Positions 1 to 3,895 of a stretch of 5,075 nucleotides of DNA are shown piece after piece. How positions within the stretch are numbered: the stretch's first letter is position 1; each line of letters starts with the position of its first letter. The stretch comes from Clostridiaceae bacterium (GTDB lineage Bacteria > Bacillota > Clostridia > Oscillospirales > Acutalibacteraceae). A program made the translations under genes and the position numbers. Location: NCBI GenBank assembly GCA_904502175.1, contig CAJGDU010000100.1, forward strand, positions 1-5,075, written 5' to 3'. The notes beneath the pieces were generated by a model, which was not told the origin of the DNA, did no database searches, and worked only from the letters and a program-made list of their open reading frames with translations.

Positions 1-758
1 CCACCCGTAAACACGTCCTCCAGTACGACGACGTCATGAACCAGCAGCGCGAGATCATCTACAAAGAGCGTGACAAGGTCCTCGACGAAGTCGACCTGAA
101 AGACAACATCCTCGAGATGCTCGACGAGTCTGTCGAAGACTCTGTTGCCACGTTCTGCTCGGGCGAGTCCTGGGAAGACTGGAACATCGACGCCCTCCGC
201 GAGCACTACATGGGCTGGATCACCTCTCCGGACGACCTCCGCGAAGAGATGACCCGCGACGAGATCGAAGAGTTCCTGAAGGACAAGGGCCGCAAACGTT
301 ACGACGAGCGCGAGTTCGAGTTCTCTCCGGAAGTCACGAGAAACCTCGAGCGCATGATCCTGCTCCGCAACGTCGACTCCCTGTGGATGGACCACATCGA
401 CGCCATGGAACAGCTCGAACGCGGCATCGGCCTGCGGGCATACGCCCAGCAGAACCCCGTCGTCGCCTTCAAGTATGAAGCTTCTGAGGTCTTCAACGAG
501 ATGACCGCTGCCATCCGCGAGAACACCGTGCGCGATATGCTGACGGTCCGCGTCCGGAAACAGACGCCCATCCAGCGGAAGGCTGTCGCGAAAGTCACCG
601 GCATGTCCGGCGGCGGAGACCAGGCCGAGAAGGCGGAAGTCAAGAAACCCGTCATCAAAGAGAAGAAGCCCGGCCCGAACGACCCCTGCTGGTGCGGTTC
701 CGGCAAGAAGTACAAGAAGTGCCACATGATGGAAGACATCCAGAACGGCGAAGTCTAA
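1..758 (+). CDS. secA: SecA preprotein translocase ATPase, C-terminal part (5' end outside window)
   Basis: This is the C-terminal 251 residues of SecA, the cytoplasmic motor that pushes unfolded preproteins through SecYEG. The reading frame enters the window at position 3 with no start, so the gene is cut by the left edge. The ATG at 36 is internal. Visible SecA signatures are RKHVLQYDDVMNQQR at the start, then the helical-wing/scaffold segment with LWMDHIDAMEQLERGIGLRAYAQQNP and FKYEASEVF (about codons 370-495). A Lys/Glu-rich linker follows, and the protein ends in a SEC-C zinc motif. Its ligands are Cys at 687-689, Cys at 693-695, Cys at 720-722 and His at 723-725 (CxC-x8-CH), the site known in other SecAs to bind zinc and contact SecB or ribosomes. 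The stop is TAA at 756-758, immediately followed by a hairpin terminator. The usual downstream partner prfB is absent, and the next gene is convergent. Identification is secure. Confidence 0.97.
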   Translation, partial: TRKHVLQYDDVMNQQREIIYKERDKVLDEVDLKDNILEMLDESVEDSVATFCSGESWEDWNIDALREHYMGWITSPDDLREEMTRDEIEEFLKDKGRKRYDEREFEFSPEVTRNLERMILLRNVDSLWMDHIDAMEQLERGIGLRAYAQQNPVVAFKYEASEVFNEMTAAIRENTVRDMLTVRVRKQTPIQRKAVAKVTGMSGGGDQAEKAEVKKPVIKEKKPGPNDPCWCGSGKKYKKCHMMEDIQNGEV

Positions 759-763
759 AAGCG

Positions 764-800
764 AATCCCTGCTCCGTGAGGAGCAGGGATTTTTTCTTTC
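764..800 (+). terminator. Rho-independent terminator of secA, between convergent genes
   Basis: A perfect 12-bp stem (AATCCCTGCTCC at 764-775, GGAGCAGGGATT at 780-791) with a GTGA loop runs straight into TTTTTC. It begins 5 nt after the secA stop. On the minus strand the same hairpin lies just past the comM stop (799-801) and is followed by a poorer U-tract (TTCGCTTTT), so it may also stop comM transcription. Confidence 0.93.
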
Positions 801-2379
801 ATGGGTCGATGTACCGGTCCATGGCGTGGAGCTGGATGGCTTCGGCCAGGTGTTCGGTGCGGATGTCCGCACTGCCGGCAAGGTCCGCGATGGTGCGGGC
901 CACTTTCAGGATTTTGTCGTGGCTCCGGGCGCTGAACCCGTTTTTCTCGTGGGCCGCAAGGAGCAGGTCCTGTCCCCTTTCGTCCAGGGCACAGAACTCT
1001 GTGACCTGGGCGCGGGTCATGCCCGCGTTACAGCGGATGCCGCTGCCGGCAAAGCGCGCTTTCTGCAGCGCCCGGGCGGCGACGACTCTGGCGCGGATGT
1101 CCGCCGAGCACTCGGCGGGCTTCGCTTCGAGGAGCAGGCGCTCCGGCACCGGGCGGACCCGGACGTGGATGTCGATGCGGTCGAGAAACGGCCCCGAGAG
1201 CCGTTCCACATAGCGCCTGATGTCCGGCAGCGAACAGCTGCAGACCTGGCCGTTTTCCGCGTACGGTACCCCGTGGTACCCGCAGGGACAGGGGTTCATA
1301 GCCCCCACCACCTGGATGTTCCCGGGGTAAGTGGCGCGAAACCGGCTGCGCACGATGGTAATGCTCCGGTCCTCCAGCGGCTGGCGGAGCGCCTCGAGGA
1401 CCTGGCGCTGAAAATGCGGGGTCTCATCTAAGAACAGGACCCCGTTGTGGGCAAGGGTGACCTCGCCGGGCAGGGCCTGGGTCCCGCCGCCGGTCATGGC
1501 GGCCAGGGTAGCCGTGTGGTGGGGCGAGCGGAAGGGGCGCTCCACCATGAGCGGCAGGTCTTCCGGCAGAAGGCCGCCGACCGAGTAGATGTTGGTGGTC
1601 TCGAGGGCCTCGTCGAAGGTCATTTCCGGGAGGATGCCCGGGAGGCGCTTCGCCAGCATGCTCTTGCCGGAGCCCGGCGGCCCGACGAGGAGGACGTTGT
1701 GCCCTCCGGCCGCGGATATCTCCAGCGCGCGGCGGGCCTCCTTCTGTCCGACGACCTCCGAGAAGTCCGGCGCGCCGGCCGAGCGGCTGCGCCGCACGAG
1801 TTCCTCAAAGGCGACGGGCTCCACCGGCGTTATGAGGGTCTCCCCTCTCAGGTGGGCCAGCAGCTCGGACAGAGTCCGCACGGGATAGACGCGCAGGGCG
1901 TCGCTGACCGCGGTGGCCTCTCTGGCGTTGCCGGCCGGGATGAAGGCCTCCTTCATGCCGTGTTCGCGGGCGGCGATGAGCATGGGCAGCACGCCTCGCA
2001 CGCGGCGTACATCGCCGTTGAGGGACAGCTCTCCGAGAAACACGGAGGTCTCGAGTTCTTTCAGCTTGCGCTCCAGCGTCTTCTGCCCGGAGAGGATCTG
2101 GCCGTCTGCCAGCATCATGGCGGTGAAGATGGGCAGGTCGTAGATGGGCCCCTCCTTGCGGAAGTCCGCGGGCGCTAAGTTTACGGTGATGCGGCTGATG
2201 GGGAACTGAAAGCTGCAGCTGCGCACGGCGGAACGGACGCGCTCCTTCGACTCCGACACCGCGGAGTTCGGCAGGCCCACCAGGTCGAAGCGGGGCAGTC
2301 CGGAGGAGAGGTCCACCTCCACGGTCACCAGTTCCGCGGAGAAGCCGCGGAGCCCCGCGCTTTTTACACTTGCATACAT
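799..2379 (-). CDS. comM: YifB/ComM family Mg-chelatase-like AAA+ ATPase
   Basis: This 526-residue protein is full length for the family (about 500-510). ComM is known as a hexameric AAA+ helicase that promotes branch migration of incoming single-stranded DNA during natural transformation. Homologues also occur in species not known to be competent. In order it has an N-terminal ChlI/Lon-S5-like domain (about 20-180; FDLVGLPNSAVSESKERVRSA and ITVNLAPADFRKEG) and an Mg-chelatase AAA+ core (about 205-408). The core carries Walker A GPPGSGKS (233-240), Walker B VLFLDE (314-319), the NPCPCG motif (362-367) with a second CxC at 380-382, and LSGPFLDRID (394-403) bearing the likely arginine finger. 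A C-terminal Mg_chelatase_C domain covers about 420-518. The start at 2377-2379 (MYASVKS) is chosen because AAAGGAG lies 8 nt upstream and family members begin with short M-x-A-x-V-x-S. An in-frame ATG at 2464-2466 would add 29 atypical residues and has no SD. The residues after Walker B read ETPHF where relatives usually have ELPEF. Confidence 0.95.
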   Translation of the reverse strand: MYASVKSAGLRGFSAELVTVEVDLSSGLPRFDLVGLPNSAVSESKERVRSAVRSCSFQFPISRITVNLAPADFRKEGPIYDLPIFTAMMLADGQILSGQKTLERKLKELETSVFLGELSLNGDVRRVRGVLPMLIAAREHGMKEAFIPAGNAREATAVSDALRVYPVRTLSELLAHLRGETLITPVEPVAFEELVRRSRSAGAPDFSEVVGQKEARRALEISAAGGHNVLLVGPPGSGKSMLAKRLPGILPEMTFDEALETTNIYSVGGLLPEDLPLMVERPFRSPHHTATLAAMTGGGTQALPGEVTLAHNGVLFLDETPHFQRQVLEALRQPLEDRSITIVRSRFRATYPGNIQVVGAMNPCPCGYHGVPYAENGQVCSCSLPDIRRYVERLSGPFLDRIDIHVRVRPVPERLLLEAKPAECSADIRARVVAARALQKARFAGSGIRCNAGMTRAQVTEFCALDERGQDLLLAAHEKNGFSARSHDKILKVARTIADLAGSADIRTEHLAEAIQLHAMDRYIDP

Positions 2380-2387
2380 AAGAATGT

Positions 2388-2394
2388 CTCCTTT
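2388..2394 (-). promoter_or_regulatory. Ribosome binding site that fixes the comM start
   Basis: On the minus strand AAAGGAG sits 8 nt before the ATG at 2379. This decides between this start and the further-upstream in-frame ATG at 2466, which has no purine-rich sequence in front of it. Confidence 0.85.
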
Positions 2395-2403
2395 CTTAGC
2401 TGC

Positions 2404-2455
2404 CCCCGGCGGCAGCACAGTTCGGGGTGGAGACAAGGCCTTCACGCCGCCGGAG
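2404..2455 (-). other. Hairpin-forming inverted repeat in the comM leader
   Basis: CCGGCGGC (plus-strand 2406-2413) and GCCGCCGG (2446-2453) are exact reverse complements separated by 32 nt. In the comM transcript they would form an 8-bp GC stem, extendable by a U-G and a C-G pair. It lies about 12 nt upstream of the SD, so it does not cover the ribosome site directly. It falls in the untranslated leader predicted from the -10 box at 2465-2470. It could modulate mRNA stability or be incidental in GC-rich DNA. Confidence 0.4.
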
Positions 2456-2464
2456 TTAAGTTTC

Positions 2465-2470
2465 ATTGTA
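2465..2470 (-). promoter_or_regulatory. Candidate -10 box of the comM promoter
   Basis: On the minus strand the sequence reads GCTACAAT, giving TACAAT (5/6 match to TATAAT) at 2470-2465. The predicted transcription start is near 2458, which leaves a leader of about 80 nt before comM. No good -35 is visible at 17 bp (TAGCAT), so either an activator is needed or the promoter is weak. This box is one arm of the inverted repeat at 2465-2497. Confidence 0.5.
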
Positions 2471-2488
2471 GCGTAAATCGCCCCGGAA

Positions 2489-2497
2489 TGCTACAAT
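2489..2497 (+). promoter_or_regulatory. Extended -10 promoter for the membrane miniprotein gene
   Basis: TGCTACAAT matches the extended -10 pattern TGn-TATAAT with one mismatch. This type of promoter can work with a poor -35 (here TAGCGT at 17 bp). The predicted start is near 2504, about 54 nt before the ATG at 2558. Confidence 0.6.
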
Positions 2498-2557
2498 ACT
2501 GAAAGAACGCCCGTTCTGCCCGTTTTCAGGCAAAAACCGTCAAAGGAGCGCACGATA

Positions 2558-2650
2558 ATGAACAACATGTTTACCAAGATCACAGCCATCATTCTTGCCC
2601 TCGTCATGGCCGGAAGCGTCATGATCGTGGGGTTTCAGTTCTTTACGTAA
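2558..2650 (+). CDS. 30-residue single-span membrane miniprotein
   Basis: A short frame starts at ATG 2558 and ends at TAA 2648-2650. It encodes MNNMFTKITAIILALVMA followed by GSVMIVGFQFFT. AAAGGAG at 2542-2548 lies 9 nt upstream, and an extended -10 promoter lies about 60 bp upstream. Residues 8-28 form one hydrophobic helix with small residues (A14, A18, G19, S20, G25). Lys7 is the only charged residue, which predicts the N terminus inside. There is no cysteine and no lipobox. The gene stands alone, divergent from comM. The size and topology recall one-helix miniproteins of Bacillota such as the stressosome anchor Prli42, but sequence likeness is too weak to assign that. SD, promoter and membrane-helix composition together make translation likely. 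Function is unknown. Confidence 0.68.
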   Translation: MNNMFTKITAIILALVMAGSVMIVGFQFFT

Positions 2651-2769
2651 CCCGCGTATTTACGTTGTTGTCATGGTTTTGTCACGAATGTAGTAAATTA
2701 AGTTATCATTCGCAAATATCGGTCGTTTTTTTCGCCAATTTTCGTATTGTTTTTTGTGCATCACGCAGA
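2651..2769. other. AT-rich non-coding segment with short repeats
   Basis: No gene is visible here. The composition is clearly more AT-rich than the flanking genes. It contains a 7-bp direct repeat TTTACGT (2642-2648, 2659-2665) and the inverted pair ACGTAA/TTACGT (2645-2650, 2660-2665) over the miniprotein stop codon. It also has two TTGTCA boxes 11 bp apart (2668-2673, 2679-2684), a 6-bp stem CGAATG/CATTCG (2685-2690, 2707-2712), and T-runs at 2726-2732 and 2750-2755. The CGAATG stem is 13 nt from the first T-run, too far for a standard terminator, so how miniprotein transcription stops is unclear. Confidence 0.5.
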
Positions 2770-2781
2770 TTGACACGTGAT
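2760..2781. promoter_or_regulatory. Operator-like dyad over the -35 of the zinc-ribbon gene
   Basis: ATCACG (2760-2765) and CGTGAT (2776-2781) are exact inverted repeats with a 10-bp spacer, centres 16 bp apart. The right arm begins immediately after the TTGACA -35 box at 2770-2775, so a bound dimer would cover it. The overlapping palindrome CACGTG is at 2774-2779. The regulator is unknown, and no match to FNR, Rex, Fur or CRP consensus is convincing. Confidence 0.42.
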
Positions 2782-2798
2782 TAAAATTGAAGTATTTT
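2770..2798 (+). promoter_or_regulatory. Sigma-A/sigma-70 promoter of the zinc-ribbon gene
   Basis: A consensus -35 TTGACA (2770-2775), a 17-bp spacer and -10 TATTTT (2793-2798, 4/6) are preceded by T-rich DNA that could act as an UP element. Transcription should start near 2805, giving a leader of about 56 nt. Confidence 0.83.
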
Positions 2799-2804
2799 TA
2801 GTTA

Positions 2805-2833
2805 GTGTGAAATCAGGGTTCGCACCCTGTGCG
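2805..2833 (+). other. Structured 5' leader with mutually exclusive hairpins
   Basis: Starting at the predicted first transcribed base, GUGUGAA (2805-2811) can pair with UUCGCAC (2819-2825). This competes with CAGGGU (2814-2819) pairing with ACCCUG (2824-2829) around a UCGC loop, and with CGCA/UGCG (2821-2824, 2830-2833). No U-run follows, so it is not a terminator. It may simply protect the 5' end, or it may be a small switch. No known riboswitch class was recognised. Confidence 0.35.
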
Positions 2834-2860
2834 CAAAAAACTTTAGCGAGGTTATGAGAC

Positions 2861-3142
2861 ATGTACGAAGACAAGACCCTTGTCTGCAAAGAGTGTGGGA
2901 AAGAATTTGTTTTCACCGCAGGCGAACAGGAATTCTACGCGGAAAAAGGCTTTGAGAACGAGCCCCAGCGCTGCAAAGAGTGCCGGGATGCCCGCAAGAG
3001 CGCCGCGAGAGCCAACCGCGTCATGTATGACGCCGTCTGCGCCAACTGTGGCGCCGAATGCAAAGTTCCCTTCAAGCCGCGGGAAGACCGTCCGGTCTAC
3101 TGCAGCGAATGCTTTGCCAACATGAAAGAGGAAGAGGCCTGA
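2861..3142 (+). CDS. Double zinc-ribbon protein (zf-trcl plus CxxC-x17-CxxC)
   Basis: This 93-residue protein has two four-cysteine metal sites. The first is the probable zinc-ribbon domain known as zf-trcl: Cys9/Cys12 and Cys38/Cys41, with the family core FVFTAGEQEFYAEKGF (16-31) and RCKECR (37-42). The second is a CxxC-x17-CxxC module (Cys60/Cys63, Cys81/Cys84) with PFKPREDRPVYC between the pairs. Both are expected to bind Zn(II) structurally. Family members are common in Bacillota and other anaerobes, but no role is established; nucleic-acid or protein binding is a guess. A basic link (ARKSAARANR, 44-53) joins the modules. The start ATG at 2861 has GAGG at 2848-2851, 9 nt upstream. The gene is a single unit with its own promoter and terminator. 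A frame starting at 2880 is only a shadow of this gene. Confidence 0.92.
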   Translation: MYEDKTLVCKECGKEFVFTAGEQEFYAEKGFENEPQRCKECRDARKSAARANRVMYDAVCANCGAECKVPFKPREDRPVYCSECFANMKEEEA

Positions 3143-3173
3143 TTACAGGACTCCGCCACAATGAAATGAAAAA

Positions 3174-3197
3174 GACCGCCTCTGAGCGGTCCTTTTT
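3174..3197 (+). terminator. Terminator after the zinc-ribbon gene
   Basis: The stem GACCGC (3174-3179)/GCGGTC (3186-3191) with loop CTCTGA is followed by CTTTTTCTTTGCTTTTT. It starts 31 nt after the stop codon. The T-rich tail also contains the -35 region of the next promoter. Confidence 0.88.
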
Positions 3198-3199
3198 CT

Positions 3200-3227
3200 T
3201 TGCTTTTTCAGTTTCATGGATTATAAT
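3200..3227 (+). promoter_or_regulatory. Promoter of the hypothetical protein-rubredoxin unit
   Basis: A perfect -10 TATAAT (3222-3227) has TTGCTT (3200-3205) 16 bp upstream. The predicted start is near 3234, leaving a leader of only about 18 nt that holds little beyond the SD. The -35 lies inside the T-tract of the preceding terminator. Confidence 0.75.
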
Positions 3228-3251
3228 GAGAGTGCGAAAGGAGGAGGCTAT

Positions 3252-3578
3252 ATGATCGGTCTCGGTACGTGGGTCTTTCCGCTGAGCACCCCGGTGTTTT
3301 CGGGGACCCTGAAACTCACAGTATTTGACAACAACGGACAGTACGACTTCCGGCCGGAACTGCCCGGGTACAACGGCACGTTTGACTACGAAGTCCTGTC
3401 GGTCAAAGAAGAGGGCAACACACTTTCCGGTGAACTGACCACTTCCTTCATTCCCGGCAAGAAGCCCATCAAGCTCGCCATGACATTCCAGGGCGACCGC
3501 TGTGCGGCCATTGCCAAAGTGCCGCTCATCGGCAAAGTCCGAGTCAACGGCACAAAAGAAGAGGGCGGCGGACGCTGA
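3252..3578 (+). CDS. Hypothetical 108-residue beta-rich protein upstream of rubredoxin
   Basis: I do not recognise this family. The start at 3252 (MIGLGTWVFPL) is chosen because a very strong SD, AAAGGAGG (3237-3244), lies 7 nt upstream. An in-frame ATG at 3216 lies between the -35 and -10 boxes of the promoter, so it cannot be in the transcript. The protein has no signal peptide and no membrane helix. It alternates hydrophobic and polar residues with many Gly, Pro, Thr and Val (GTLKLTVF, FDYEVLSVKEE, LSGELTTSF, IAKVPLIGKVRVNG), which suggests an all-beta barrel or sandwich. It has one cysteine (in DRCAAIAK), so it has no cysteine cluster for metal. The C terminus is charged and Gly-rich (TKEEGGGR). 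It ends 39 nt before rubredoxin with no terminator between, so the two are probably cotranscribed. Confidence 0.8.
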   Translation: MIGLGTWVFPLSTPVFSGTLKLTVFDNNGQYDFRPELPGYNGTFDYEVLSVKEEGNTLSGELTTSFIPGKKPIKLAMTFQGDRCAAIAKVPLIGKVRVNGTKEEGGGR

Positions 3579-3617
3579 CCCTCGCATTCCAATGTTTTTG
3601 CGAAAGGAATAAAAGTT

Positions 3618-3776
3618 ATGAAGTACGTATGCGACATTTGCGGCTATGTTTACGATCCCGAGATCGGCGATCCCGACAACGGCATCGAGGCCGGCACTGC
3701 GTTTGAAGCCCTTCCCGAGGACTGGGTCTGCCCGCTCTGCGGCGTTGGCAAAGACGACTTCTCCCCGGAGGCGTAA
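3618..3776 (+). CDS. rub: Rubredoxin
   Basis: This is a complete 52-residue rubredoxin, a soluble one-iron Fe(S-Cys)4 electron carrier. In anaerobes it passes electrons to partners such as rubrerythrin, superoxide reductase or flavodiiron oxidases during oxygen and peroxide detoxification. The iron ligands are Cys5/Cys8 (CDICGYVYDPEIGDPDNGI) and Cys38/Cys41 (WVCPLCGVGKDDF). Canonical elements are all present: Tyr10 in CGY, the DPEIGDP turn, GTxFEALPEDW and the KDDF end. The start ATG at 3618 has AAAGGA (3603-3608) 9 nt upstream, and the stop is TAA at 3774-3776. It is the second gene of a unit with the hypothetical protein at 3252. No rubredoxin partner is visible in the window. Iron rather than zinc is expected from the family, though the sequence alone cannot show the metal. 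Confidence 0.97.
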   Translation: MKYVCDICGYVYDPEIGDPDNGIEAGTAFEALPEDWVCPLCGVGKDDFSPEA

Positions 3777-3808
3777 CGCACGTTCCACCGCTTGAAAAAT
3801 GACAAACA

Positions 3809-3845
3809 CCGGAAGGGCATTTCGCCTTTCCGGCTTTGTTATTTT
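3809..3845 (+). terminator. Terminator after rubredoxin
   Basis: CCGGAAGGGC (3809-3818) pairs with GCCTTTCCGG (3824-3833): 10 bp with one G-U pair and a 5-nt loop. The tail CTTTGTTATTTT is T-rich but interrupted. It lies 32 nt after the stop. Confidence 0.83.
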
Positions 3846-3846
3846 A

Positions 3847-3855
3847 TGGTAAAAT
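3847..3855 (+). promoter_or_regulatory. Extended -10 promoter of the repeat-protein gene
   Basis: TGGTAAAAT gives an extended -10 (TG-n-TAAAAT, 5/6 to consensus). The -35 position at 17 bp (TTTCCG) falls in the terminator stem and is poor. The predicted start is near 3862, about 34 nt before the ATG at 3896. Confidence 0.65.
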
Positions 3856-3895
3856 GTCTAACGGTAAACCTACATCTCAGAAGGGACGAAGTAAC

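Larger units (their letters stand above)
2465..2497. repeat. Perfect 8-bp inverted repeat in the comM/miniprotein divergent promoter
   Basis: ATTGTAGC (2465-2472) and GCTACAAT (2490-2497) are exact reverse complements with a 17-bp spacer, so arm centres are 25 bp apart. Each arm contains the -10 hexamer TACAAT on the outward-reading strand. The arrangement fits overlapping divergent promoters and could also serve as a two-half-site operator. No known regulator motif was recognised. Confidence 0.55.

Noticed and set aside
692..1213. Plus-strand frame overlapping the secA end and the terminator
   Set aside because: It runs through the secA terminator and antisense to comM, has no SD, and its product has no recognisable features.
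1447..2178. 243-residue plus-strand frame, and others at 826-1431, 1589-1888 and 1913-2143
   Set aside because: All are antisense shadows of comM, long only because of high-GC codon bias. Their translations are Arg/Gly-rich with no family resemblance.
2380..2466. 29-residue N-terminal extension of ComM
   Set aside because: The upstream ATG has no SD, the extension is unlike the family, and it spans the leader inverted repeat. The strong SD points to the start at 2379.
2805..2860. Known riboswitch class in the zinc-ribbon leader
   Set aside because: The leader is too short for most classes and I recognise no conserved core. It is kept only as a structured leader.
3216..3251. 12-residue extension of the hypothetical protein (MDYNES...)
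   Set aside because: The codons overlap the TATAAT -10 box and predicted transcription start, so they would not be transcribed. AAAGGAGG is positioned for the ATG at 3252.
3072..3809. 245-residue minus-strand frame
   Set aside because: It lies antisense to the zinc-ribbon end, the hypothetical gene and rubredoxin, all of which have SDs and coherent proteins. It crosses two terminators and shows no recognisable domain.
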